Of a DNA stretch of 64,000 nucleotides, positions 42,570-50,475 are shown in pieces. This DNA comes from Fibrella rubiginis (GTDB taxonomy: Bacteria; Bacteroidota; Bacteroidia; Cytophagales; Spirosomataceae). The notes under the pieces were generated by a model. The model did not search any database. It was not told where the DNA came from and saw nothing but the letters and a program-made list of their open reading frames with translations. The position numbers were made by a program, and so were the translations under genes. Location of the stretch: positions 62,001 through 126,000 of the forward strand of contig NZ_JAFMYV010000005.1 in the NCBI RefSeq assembly GCF_017353185.1. Direction: 5' to 3'. How positions within the stretch are numbered: position 1 is the stretch's first letter; every line of letters begins with the position of its first letter.

Positions 42570-43598
42570 TTAGTTACCGACGTAATACTCAAGGGCTTCG
42601 CGCATGGCAGATTTACTAACCGGTATGTCGTAGGCACACCGTCCCGGCCCGTCGATAAGGGCCATACGAACCTGTCCGGCGCGGTTTTTTTTGTCCTGCA
42701 ACGTGTGTGCCAGAATGGGGTCGAAGTCACGCTCGGTAAGGGGTACCCGACCATATACGGCAAAGAGATACTCTTCGGTTGCTTCAAGGTGTAAATCAGT
42801 GATCATGCCCTTCCGGAAAGCGATGTAAGCTTCCATAATCATCCCGGCGGCAATGGCTTCACCGTGGAGTAAGCGGCCTTTGGGGCGGTGTAGAAAATGC
42901 GTCTCCACGGCATGACCCAGCGTATGACCAAAGTTCAGAATCTTGCGTAGCCCTTTCTCGGTAGGGTCCTGCGCCACCACCTGTTCTTTGATGGTCACCG
43001 AATGTGCCACGGTCGTTGCCCAGTCAATATCGTCCAGGTCATAGTGCCGAAGGCGGTCCCACTCATTGGCATCGGCAATAAGGCAGTGCTTGATTACCTC
43101 GGCAAACCCCGACCGAAGTTCGCGGGGGGGGAGAGTTTGCAAAAAAGCCGGGTCGATCAATACTGCGTCGGGCAGTTGAAATACGCCGATATGGTTTTTA
43201 AGGCCTTGAAAATCAATGCCAAGTTTCCCGCCCACGCTCGCATCTACCTGCGACAGCAGCGTGGTAGGCAACTGCGCGAAGGCAATGCCGCGCTTGTAGG
43301 TAGCCGCACAAAAGCCACCCATATCGCCGATAACCCCACCCCCCAAATTCAAAACCAGCCCGTGCCGGTCGACATTAGCTTTGGTCAGTGCGGCCCAGAT
43401 GGTCTCGCAGGTGCCGAGGTGCTTGTGTGTTTCGCCCGCCGGAATCCGGATGAGCATGTGTTTCGGCAACAGTGATTTCACCAGTGGGTAGCAGTGCCTG
43501 GCCGTATGGTTGTCCACCAACACGGCAATGGCCGATGGATGTTGTTGCTCAATAAAAAGGGGCAGGCTCTCGGCCAGCGGAGCGATGGTTGTAGACAT
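42570..43598 (-). CDS. aroB: 3-dehydroquinate synthase
   Basis: About 342 residues from the ATG at 43598 (MSTTIAPLAES); the ten-residue extension would come from an inverted repeat. Motifs: PAGETHKHLGTCETIW (NAD-binding), LNLGGGVIGDMGGF, QLPTTLLSQVDASVGGKLGIDF with catalytic Lys, RSGFAEVIKHCLI and LNFGHTLGHAVE with zinc-binding His. It makes 3-dehydroquinate in the shikimate pathway. Family length is normal. Confidence 0.96.
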   Translation of the reverse strand: MSTTIAPLAESLPLFIEQQHPSAIAVLVDNHTARHCYPLVKSLLPKHMLIRIPAGETHKHLGTCETIWAALTKANVDRHGLVLNLGGGVIGDMGGFCAATYKRGIAFAQLPTTLLSQVDASVGGKLGIDFQGLKNHIGVFQLPDAVLIDPAFLQTLPPRELRSGFAEVIKHCLIADANEWDRLRHYDLDDIDWATTVAHSVTIKEQVVAQDPTEKGLRKILNFGHTLGHAVETHFLHRPKGRLLHGEAIAAGMIMEAYIAFRKGMITDLHLEATEEYLFAVYGRVPLTERDFDPILAHTLQDKKNRAGQVRMALIDGPGRCAYDIPVSKSAMREALEYYVGN

Positions 43599-43607
43599 GA
43601 GAAAGGG

Positions 43608-43705
43608 AATGTACAATGTATAATGCACAATGTATAATGACTTAGCACCTCCTGATTACGCTGATGCGTAAGTCATTGTACATTGTGCATTATACATTGT
43701 ACATT
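43608..43705. repeat. 37-bp inverted repeat of the AATGTACAATG dialect
   Basis: Arms at 43608-43644 and 43669-43705 match at 36 of 37 bases. It repeats AATGTACAATGTATAATG and ends at the loop with ACTTAGC / GCGTAAGT. It lies between aroB (9 bases before its start) and the GH20 stop, both on the minus strand. Confidence 0.96.
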
Positions 43706-43708
43706 CTT

Positions 43709-45601
43709 TCACCTCGCTCTTGCCTCCAAATCGGCTACCGGAATATTCAGCGGCAGACCAACGGGTTTACCGTTGCGGTAGGCGATAATGCGCAGGCGGT
43801 CGGCCCCTTTCGGGAAAACAAATGGTTGAACGTAACGTGTTGACAATGAGTCAGGAACCGTATTGTCTGTCGTGTAGAAAAGGTCTGTCCCGGCCAGTTC
43901 ATGACCAATAGTAATCTTAAGCAAACTGGGCACGATCAGGCCAAGCGTGTTGACCCGAATGGCCGCCTGCCGCTGAATAGTCACGAACGGATTCAAATAA
44001 CTCCGGCTATAGTTGATCCCTGCCGCATCAAACCGGGTGAAATGGCTTTCTACCCGGCGAATGAAATCGGGCCAGTTGCGCGTTGTTTTCGGCGACCACA
44101 GCACTTCGGCCGTAGCGAATGAACGTGGCCACAGCATGTATTCGGCGTGGCGCGTGGTCGGTACTGACTCGGTCCAGAGGTTGGCCTGTCCACCCAGAAT
44201 CAACTCGGCGCGGACACTGTCGGGAACGGGTTCAAAGGCGTAGGAACTCGTCAGCCGGTTCAGGCCGTAGGTACTTGGTTCGCTGGAGGGGTCGCCCTGG
44301 TAGAGGTCCATGTAGCAATTCTGGTAGGGCGTCATGATTACATGATGTCCCTGTTTGGCGGCTTCGGTGCCTCCCTTCATGCCCCGCCAGCTCATGACGG
44401 TGGCGTTGGGAGCCAGCCCGCCTTCCAGAATTTCGTCCCAGCCAATGAGCCGCTTGCCTTTGCTCTGCACAATCTTCTCGACGCGCTTGATGAAATAGCT
44501 CTGCAACTCTTCCACGGTTTTCAGCCCGTTGGCCGCCATAACGGGCTTGCAGGCGTCGCAGTTGGCCCAAAAACCTTTGAACGCCTCGTCGCCACCCACG
44601 TGGATGTAGGGACCCGGAAAGAGTCGTGCAATTTCGCCAAGCACCTTGTCGACAAAGAGGTAGGTGCTGTCGTTGCAGGGGTTTATCGTGTTGTCTTCCA
44701 GCTTATAAAACTTACCATTAGGGTAAATAGGTACCTGTTTTCCGCTACACGTCAGGTCCGGATAGGTAGCAATAGCGGCCAGCATATGACCCGGCATGTC
44801 GATTTCGGGCACCACCATGATGTGCCGTTCCTGGGCGTAGCGCACCACCTCGCGGACGTCGTCCTGGGTGTAAAAACCACCGTACGTCTGCGGTTCGCCG
44901 GGCACGGGATTGGGTCTATCCCACCAGCGGCCCATGCGTGGCGCCCGCCAGGCACCCACCTGTGTGAGACGGGGCAGACTTTTGATCTCTACCCGCCAGC
45001 CTTGATCGTCGGAGAGGTGCCAGTGAAAAACGTTGTATTTGTAACGCGCCATTAGGTCGATGAATCGCTTTACGTAGTCTTTCGTGAAAAACGACCGGCT
45101 CACGTCGAGCATCATGCCGCGCCAGCCAAAGCGCGGCTGATCGCGGATGGTGAGCGCGGGAATAGTCGTAGTGGCTTTTGGAACGGTACTGGCAAAACGA
45201 AAGCCGGGTCGTTCGCGGTTGGCGGGGAGGAGTTGCCGCAAGGTTTGCAGGCCGTAAAACAAGCCCGCTGCTTGGGGGGCCGTAAGCTTTATGCCCGTTG
45301 GCGACACGATCAGCTCGTAGCCCTCCGGCCCAAGCACCGCGCCACGGGGTTGTGCCAGCCGGACCGTAATGTTGCTGGTGGGTTTGGCCAGATCGTTGAT
45401 TTTCAGGCCCGGCAGGTTGGTTTGCACCATGTCGCGCACCTCACGAATGGGCGTGAGCACGGCCAGTTGGGTTTGAGGGGTAATCGTAAACTTCCCCGTA
45501 CCCAGCACCACCGACTGTGGTTGTGGAATAAGGTTGAGCGAGGTAGTCTGGGCAAAAACGGGTAACGACAGAAGAGATAAAGCGTAAACGATAGATTTCA
45601 T
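43709..45601 (-). CDS. Beta-N-acetylhexosaminidase, GH20
   Basis: About 630 residues from ATG 45601 with a signal peptide (MKSIVYALSLLSLPVFAQ). An N-terminal alpha/beta domain (residues ~25-150) precedes the GH20 barrel: RGMMLDVSRSFFTKDYVKRFIDLMA, NVFHWHLSDDQGWRVEI, VPEIDMPGHMLAA and the catalytic Asp-Glu pair in HVGGDEAFKGFW. Substrate-assisted catalysis removes terminal GlcNAc or GalNAc, for chitin fragments or glycoproteins. The C-terminal ~80 residues form a sandwich-like domain. Confidence 0.95.
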   Translation of the reverse strand: MKSIVYALSLLSLPVFAQTTSLNLIPQPQSVVLGTGKFTITPQTQLAVLTPIREVRDMVQTNLPGLKINDLAKPTSNITVRLAQPRGAVLGPEGYELIVSPTGIKLTAPQAAGLFYGLQTLRQLLPANRERPGFRFASTVPKATTTIPALTIRDQPRFGWRGMMLDVSRSFFTKDYVKRFIDLMARYKYNVFHWHLSDDQGWRVEIKSLPRLTQVGAWRAPRMGRWWDRPNPVPGEPQTYGGFYTQDDVREVVRYAQERHIMVVPEIDMPGHMLAAIATYPDLTCSGKQVPIYPNGKFYKLEDNTINPCNDSTYLFVDKVLGEIARLFPGPYIHVGGDEAFKGFWANCDACKPVMAANGLKTVEELQSYFIKRVEKIVQSKGKRLIGWDEILEGGLAPNATVMSWRGMKGGTEAAKQGHHVIMTPYQNCYMDLYQGDPSSEPSTYGLNRLTSSYAFEPVPDSVRAELILGGQANLWTESVPTTRHAEYMLWPRSFATAEVLWSPKTTRNWPDFIRRVESHFTRFDAAGINYSRSYLNPFVTIQRQAAIRVNTLGLIVPSLLKITIGHELAGTDLFYTTDNTVPDSLSTRYVQPFVFPKGADRLRIIAYRNGKPVGLPLNIPVADLEARAR

Positions 45602-45625
45602 GGACATCAAGTTGAGACCACGAAG

Positions 45626-45710
45626 GTAATTGTCTAACGGAGCGATTTGCTCCGTTTTTGCTTAGTTGTAGAGGCAAAAAACGGAGCAAATCGCTCCGTT
45701 AGACAATTAC
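45626..45710. repeat. Inverted repeat of the CTAACGGAGC dialect, downstream copy beside alkB
   Basis: Arms at 45626-45661 and 45674-45710 pair with one bulged T. Each arm itself holds a small palindrome, AACGGAGCGATTTGCTCCGTT, so several folds are possible. The right arm includes the alkB stop codon (TAA). The same arm word also flanks alkB on its other side. Confidence 0.96.
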
Positions 45711-46837
45711 GCATATTGCCGTACCACCTGCGTAATGGTTTCGGCATTGACGGCCTGAGCTTGCCAGGCGTCGAGGCGGGCGTCCATGATGCGGAACCAG
45801 AGTGGGGGTATCATGGCCGTCAGGATCATCTGGGCATAGCCGTGGGGCAATTGCGGACTTTCGTCGAAATGGCGGAGTACCTGGTAGGGGCGGGCGGCGT
45901 AGGCATGGTGGTCGGAGTGGCGCTGGAGTTGAAACAGCACCATGTTGCTCACAACCTGACTGGCGTTCCAGGAGTGTAGCGGGTTTACCCGTTCGTACCG
46001 AACCGGCTGGCCCGGCATGTTGGCAATTTTGGCCCGCACGATGCCGTAATGCTCGATGTAATTCACGCTTTCGAGCAGCAGGATAGCGACAAGGCTTTGG
46101 TTTACAAAAAACAATGGAAACGCCCACGCCATGTGTCCCAGATACAGGCTCAACCCCATCGTGAGCAGTGTGCAAAGCAGCGTGGGCCAGAGAGCAAACC
46201 CAATTAGCTGGTTGTGCCATGATCCGAACGGTTTACCCGCTTTGGCCAGCATCCGCTTCTCGATCTGCCACGCCGACCGGTATCCGCCTATCAGCGACTG
46301 CCACCAGAAACTATACAGCGTCTGCCCCCGACGGGCGGTGGCAGGGTCTTGGGGGGTGGCTACGTGGCGGTGGTGCCCCTGTACATGTTCGAGACCCCAG
46401 TGCATGTAACAGACTGACGCCAGGGCCAGTCTGGCATGAAAAAGAGCTACCCGACTGCTGCGGTGAACCAGTTCGTGGGCTACGTTAATGATGGTGCCGC
46501 CGAACAGTCCGATGCTGTATGTCAGCGCGATTTGCTGCCAAAGCGCCAGGCCGTCGTGCAAGATGACGTACCCACCCCAAACCAACAGGCCATACTGAAG
46601 GTAGACGAAAGAGTAGACGATAACGTCGAAAAAACGGTCGTTCAACACCGCCTCAAACTGTTCGTGGCTAACGTTACTGTGATCTTCGCCCATGAGCCAG
46701 TCGAGCAGGGGGATGCCTACGTAGACATAGCCTATCCCCGCCACCGCCCAGTTGGGACCGCCCAGGTAGTAGCTGCCCACAATGACCAGCAGCACACTGT
46801 AGGACCACAAAAAACCGAGTTTTTTGAGCAGGTTCAT
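45707..46837 (-). CDS. Alkane 1-monooxygenase family di-iron membrane hydroxylase
   Basis: 376 residues with six TM helices and the AlkB-type His motifs: NVAHELVHRSS, EHVQGHHRHVATPQDPATA, NYIEHYGI and LQRHSDHHAYAARPYQVL. The spacing matches integral-membrane alkane and fatty-acid hydroxylases that use rubredoxin or a related donor; no rubredoxin gene is here. The physiological substrate is uncertain: several Bacteroidota members are likely lipid hydroxylases. The gene is flanked on both sides by inverted repeats with the same CTAACGGAGC word. Confidence 0.9.
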   Translation of the reverse strand: MNLLKKLGFLWSYSVLLVIVGSYYLGGPNWAVAGIGYVYVGIPLLDWLMGEDHSNVSHEQFEAVLNDRFFDVIVYSFVYLQYGLLVWGGYVILHDGLALWQQIALTYSIGLFGGTIINVAHELVHRSSRVALFHARLALASVCYMHWGLEHVQGHHRHVATPQDPATARRGQTLYSFWWQSLIGGYRSAWQIEKRMLAKAGKPFGSWHNQLIGFALWPTLLCTLLTMGLSLYLGHMAWAFPLFFVNQSLVAILLLESVNYIEHYGIVRAKIANMPGQPVRYERVNPLHSWNASQVVSNMVLFQLQRHSDHHAYAARPYQVLRHFDESPQLPHGYAQMILTAMIPPLWFRIMDARLDAWQAQAVNAETITQVVRQYA

Positions 46838-46844
46838 GGGGAAT

Positions 46845-46906
46845 GTCTAATGGAGCGTTGCTCCGTTCGTTTCGATGAAAAAACGGAGCAAATCGCTCCG
46901 TTAGAC
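46845..46906. repeat. Inverted repeat of the CTAACGGAGC dialect, upstream copy beside alkB
   Basis: Arms at about 46845-46871 and 46878-46906 pair with a two-base gap and two mismatches. The right arm is nearly identical to the arm of the element at 45626-45710 and supplies the TAA stop of the MDR gene. The left arm begins 8 bases before the alkB start codon. Confidence 0.88.
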
Positions 46907-47899
46907 TGGGCGCACTAAAATCTTACCCCAGCGGCCGGGGGCGTCGGCGTGCTCGACCGCTTTGGCAATATCGTCGAGGCCGTAGGTAGCTTCTACGGGG
47001 AGCTTGATTTTTCCCGAAGATAACAATGTAATGACTTCACCAGCAACACGTTGCCGTATTTTTGGGTCAACGCGGCGCATCCAGTCGGTGAGCCAGAATC
47101 CCCGGATGGTCAATTCGCGGAAAATCATCAGGCCTGCGTTGAGCGTGGGGTCCTGCATGCTCATCAGGCCGTAGATGAGCATGGTGCCACCCTTGCCGAG
47201 GCACTTGATGGCCTCGGTGGCGGTATGACCACCCACGGCGTCGAGCACGCAGGTCACACCCTGTCCGTTGGTGATCTGCTTCACGCGGGTAGCCATGTCC
47301 TCGGTTTCAATGTTGATCACTTCGGTCAGGCCGAGTGCTTTTAGCTCATCGTTCAAATCGTCGCGGCGGACGGTGCCGATGGTGCGGATGCCGCGCTGTT
47401 GGCAAAGCTGAATAGCCATTTTGCCAAACGCCGATCCGCAGGCCGTCAGCATCAGCCACTCGTGTGGCCCATCGGCACTGTCGGCAGTGGGTTTCACGCC
47501 CGATTCTTCCACCATGGCCACCACCGTAAACGGGTTTACGAAGAGTTGCGCGGCTACTTCGTCGGGCATCTCGTCGGGTACGGGAATAAGGCTTTTGTGG
47601 TGGGCAATGGCATATTCAGCCCAGGTACCTACGCTGGTGAAGCTCACCCGCTGCCCCGTGGTCATGATCACGCCCTCGCCCACGGCGTCAATTGTGCCCA
47701 TGCCCTCGAAACCCGCCCCCGACGGCAATTGTGGCCGGATGCCGTAGAGGTTTTGCACGAACATAATGTCGGACGGGTTGATGGGGCTCATGCCCACCTT
47801 TATACGTACTTCGCCTGCGCCGGGTTGGGGCAGGTCTTTTTCAACGGACTTTAAGATTTCGGCGGGTTTGCCGGGCTGTTCAAATTGAATGGCTTTCAT
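46901..47899 (-). CDS. MDR family zinc-independent oxidoreductase (quinone/enoyl-CoA reductase type)
   Basis: 332 residues. N-terminal GroES-like part has SPINPSDIMFVQNLYG and GFEGMGTIDAVGEGV; the nucleotide domain has MLTACGSAFGKMAIQLCQQRG and VLDAVGGHTATEAIKCLGKGGTMLIYG. The catalytic-zinc cysteine is absent, as in zinc-independent reductases such as quinone oxidoreductase and trans-2-enoyl-CoA reductase. Substrate not determined. The stop codon is formed by an inverted repeat arm. Confidence 0.88.
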   Translation of the reverse strand: MKAIQFEQPGKPAEILKSVEKDLPQPGAGEVRIKVGMSPINPSDIMFVQNLYGIRPQLPSGAGFEGMGTIDAVGEGVIMTTGQRVSFTSVGTWAEYAIAHHKSLIPVPDEMPDEVAAQLFVNPFTVVAMVEESGVKPTADSADGPHEWLMLTACGSAFGKMAIQLCQQRGIRTIGTVRRDDLNDELKALGLTEVINIETEDMATRVKQITNGQGVTCVLDAVGGHTATEAIKCLGKGGTMLIYGLMSMQDPTLNAGLMIFRELTIRGFWLTDWMRRVDPKIRQRVAGEVITLLSSGKIKLPVEATYGLDDIAKAVEHADAPGRWGKILVRPV

Positions 47900-47927
47900 C
47901 GAAAGGGTATGGGCCGGGGTTAAAATC

Positions 47928-47957
47928 TTTGATTAAACTTGCATAAAGATAGATTTT
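47928..47957 (+). promoter_or_regulatory. Bacteroidota-type promoter for the aquaglyceroporin
   Basis: TTTG at 47928-47931, an 18-base spacer and TAGATTTT at 47950-47957 (seven of eight with TAnnTTTG), 23 bases before the ATG at 47981. Confidence 0.6.
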
Positions 47958-47980
47958 TCCTCTCCTAAACCTGCCGTTTC

Positions 47981-48706
47981 ATGCATACCTCTCCGTTCCT
48001 TGGCGAACTCATTGGCACGATGGTGCTCATTTTATTAGGCGATGGCGTAGTGGCCAATGTGGTGCTTAAAGAAACCAAAGGCCATGCTAGCGGCTGGATC
48101 GTGATCACCACGGGCTGGGCTTTCGCCGTAACCATGGGCATCTTCGTGTCCCGCGCCTTCGGCAGTGTCGACGCTCACCTCAACCCCGCCGTGACGGTGG
48201 CGTTTGCCGTGGCGACTAACGATTACAGCCATATCGTTCCGTTCATCACGGCCCAGATGCTGGGGGCATTTCTGGGGGCTGTTCTGGTCTATATCATGTA
48301 CTTACCTCACTGGAAAGTAACCCCCGACCCTGCCGCTAAACTAGCTGCTTTCTGCAACGCGCCCGCTATTCGGCAAACGGGCGCCAACCTCACGGGCGAG
48401 GCCATCGCCACGCTGGTGCTCATTATGGGCCTGGCGGGTATCTCGTCGAAAGCGCTGGGGGTACTGGCCATTGGCGTAGGCCCCTACCTGGTGGGCGTAC
48501 TGGTCTGGAGCATTGGCCTGTCGCTGGGTGGCCCAACGGGCTACGCCATCAGCCCGGCGCGTGACCTGGCTCCACGCATTGCCCACGCCCTGCTGCCCAT
48601 TCCCGGCAAAGGCTCATCGGACTGGCGTTATTCCTGGATTCCCGTCGTTGGCCCCATCATTGGTGCTATTTTGGGCGGGTTGCTCATCCGGGCATACACT
48701 TTATAA
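47981..48706 (+). CDS. glpF: Aquaglyceroporin (MIP family), glycerol facilitator type
   Basis: 241 residues with six TM helices. The first half-helix motif is normal (AHLNPAVTVAF); the second reads GYAISPARDLAPRIAH, with Ser in place of the first Asn of the usual NPA. Asp after Ala-Arg (PARD) is the mark of glycerol facilitators as against water channels. It would admit glycerol, whose phosphate is oxidised by the GlpD at 28-30 kb. An APA/SPA variant may alter gating or selectivity. The symbol is by subfamily resemblance. Confidence 0.88.
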   Translation: MHTSPFLGELIGTMVLILLGDGVVANVVLKETKGHASGWIVITTGWAFAVTMGIFVSRAFGSVDAHLNPAVTVAFAVATNDYSHIVPFITAQMLGAFLGAVLVYIMYLPHWKVTPDPAAKLAAFCNAPAIRQTGANLTGEAIATLVLIMGLAGISSKALGVLAIGVGPYLVGVLVWSIGLSLGGPTGYAISPARDLAPRIAHALLPIPGKGSSDWRYSWIPVVGPIIGAILGGLLIRAYTL

Positions 48707-48707
48707 G

Positions 48708-48797
48708 TTTCATGTCTAAAGTCTAAGGTTTAAAGTTGGCTTACGCAGGAATACGCTCGCGTAAGCCAACTTTAGACCTTAGACTTTAGACATGAAA
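48708..48797. repeat. 39-bp inverted repeat of the GTCTAAAGTCTAAGG dialect
   Basis: Arms at 48708-48746 and 48759-48797 match at 38 of 39 bases. Outer words ATGTCTAAAGTCTAAGG; loop side TTGGCTTACGC. It starts one base after the glpF stop and ends 8 bases before the thioesterase start, so it stands between two co-directional genes. Confidence 0.97.
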
Positions 48798-48805
48798 TAT
48801 ACTTT

Positions 48806-49570
48806 ATGCTCTTAATCCAGACCGATACCTATACCCTGCGCGGGTATGAATGCGACGCTTTCGGGCGGCTGAGTGTTCCGGCGCTGATGAACCTGATGCA
48901 GGAGTCGGCCAGCCTGAACGCGGTTGAATACGGCATTGGTATCGGTGATTTGCAGGTGCGGGGTTATGGCTGGATGCTCATGCGTTTTCAGCTCAGGATG
49001 CACCAGTACCCGCGCTTCGGCGACACCATCCAGGTGAGTACCTACCCCACGGCGGTCGAGAAGTATTTTATCTACCGCGATTTCCAGGTCACGGCACAGG
49101 ACGGTACGCTGCTGGCCGAAGCCACCAGTACCTGGCTGGTTTTTTCGACCGAAAAACGGGCGATGGCCCCCCTGCCTGATTTCATCCGCCAGATACCCCT
49201 GCCCCCGGCCATCGGCCCCATGCCGAAACTGCCGCTGAAACCAACCTTTCAAACCCAGCCGTTCACGCCCACGCAGGAACAGACGGTGCAGGTGGGCTGG
49301 TTTAGTATCGACCAGAATCAGCACGTCAACAACGTAACCTACATCCAGTGGGTATTGGAACAGCTGGGTGATGACAGTACTGGTCACAACGCACTGGAAA
49401 CGAGTGAGTTGGTCGAGATAGACGTGGTATACAAAGCCGAAACCCACTGGGGCGACCGCCTTCGTGTGCAGGCTGCTCCCGACAGCACGGGCGCGTTTTT
49501 GCACCGCATCATCGATGTTGAATCGGGCAAAGACGTGCTGCTGGCACGGAGCGTATGGGGGTTGGTTTAG
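48806..49570 (+). CDS. Acyl-ACP thioesterase family protein
   Basis: 254 residues forming two hot-dog domains: TLRGYECDAFGRLSVPALMNLMQE at the front, then YRDFQVTAQDGTLLAEATSTWLVFS, and SIDQNQHVNNVTYIQWVLE with the Asn/His that serve catalysis in FatA/FatB enzymes. It would release fatty acids from ACP. Its stop codon overlaps the convergent DUF3050 stop by four bases (TTAG), so no intergenic DNA lies between. Confidence 0.92.
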   Translation: MLLIQTDTYTLRGYECDAFGRLSVPALMNLMQESASLNAVEYGIGIGDLQVRGYGWMLMRFQLRMHQYPRFGDTIQVSTYPTAVEKYFIYRDFQVTAQDGTLLAEATSTWLVFSTEKRAMAPLPDFIRQIPLPPAIGPMPKLPLKPTFQTQPFTPTQEQTVQVGWFSIDQNQHVNNVTYIQWVLEQLGDDSTGHNALETSELVEIDVVYKAETHWGDRLRVQAAPDSTGAFLHRIIDVESGKDVLLARSVWGLV

Positions 49571-50388
49571 TGCACTGCGTCGGCCAGGGATGATACCGCC
49601 CCACCTATAACCGACCGCCGGGCCATGATTTCGTCGTAGACACCATCCCAGAGGCCGATGCGTTTTTGGAGCGATTCGATGGTGGTTTCCTCTACCTCGC
49701 GCCATTTCTGGGCATCGTCGCCGCATAGGCTTTCGGTCATTTGCAACGCCAGGTGGCTATGGTGGTCGCCGTCTACCTCGATGTGCCGGTCGAGGTAGTA
49801 TTTAAAGGTCGACATGCTTTCGGGAAACTTCGCGTTGAGGTCGCTCACGATAGACAGGAACATACCCGGAATGAGGTCTTCGCGCCCAAACGTAAACACC
49901 GCCGCCTGCAGGTATGGCTTCTGGCTGTTGATGACCTCGAAGGTAAACTCGACAAACCGGCGGGCCGATTCCGGGAAATTGGCGGCAGTGAAAGCCTGAT
50001 CAAAATCAGCCGTGCGCCGGAGCGTATCGGTAAATGTGTTGATCTGGCCTGTGTCGGCACCTGACTGCTGCATGGCGTTCAGGTACAACTCGAAGTGGCT
50101 GAGGCGATTACCTGACTCATCTACATCCGATTCTTCGCCAATCACGATTTCATTAATGAGGTAGCGCGTATCGGCCGATCCCGTCGGAAACCAGGGTACG
50201 GTGGTGCAGGTAAGGTTGTTTTGCAGTGTTTTCAGCAGCGACATAAAGTCCCAAACGGCCACCACATGGTGTTGCATAAAGGTTCTCAGGTCGTCGATGT
50301 CTTCGATAACCGCATACACTTTATGGTTGATGATCTGCTGTCTCAGTGGCTCAATGGCCTGTTTTACTTTGTTGAGTTGGTTGTTCAT
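49567..50388 (-). CDS. DUF3050 family protein (haem-oxygenase-like fold)
   Basis: About 273 residues from ATG 50388 (MNNQLNKVKQAIEPL). Highly conserved DUF3050 segments: LRTFMQHHVVAVWDFMSLLKTLQ, ADTRYLINEIVIGEESDVDE, SHFELYLNAM, and YYLDRHIEVDGDHHSHLAL. The helical fold with several His and Glu residues is thought to resemble haem-oxygenase-like di-iron proteins; no activity is known to me. It ends convergently on the thioesterase gene with overlapping stops. Confidence 0.9.
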   Translation of the reverse strand: MNNQLNKVKQAIEPLRQQIINHKVYAVIEDIDDLRTFMQHHVVAVWDFMSLLKTLQNNLTCTTVPWFPTGSADTRYLINEIVIGEESDVDESGNRLSHFELYLNAMQQSGADTGQINTFTDTLRRTADFDQAFTAANFPESARRFVEFTFEVINSQKPYLQAAVFTFGREDLIPGMFLSIVSDLNAKFPESMSTFKYYLDRHIEVDGDHHSHLALQMTESLCGDDAQKWREVEETTIESLQKRIGLWDGVYDEIMARRSVIGGAVSSLADAVH

Positions 50389-50475
50389 CGTTGTGCCTCT
50401 CATACCACCCGATCAAAGGCGGGTGGGTTGGTTAGTAGCTATACGATAAACAGACGGCCCCCGGATTTGTGTTCA

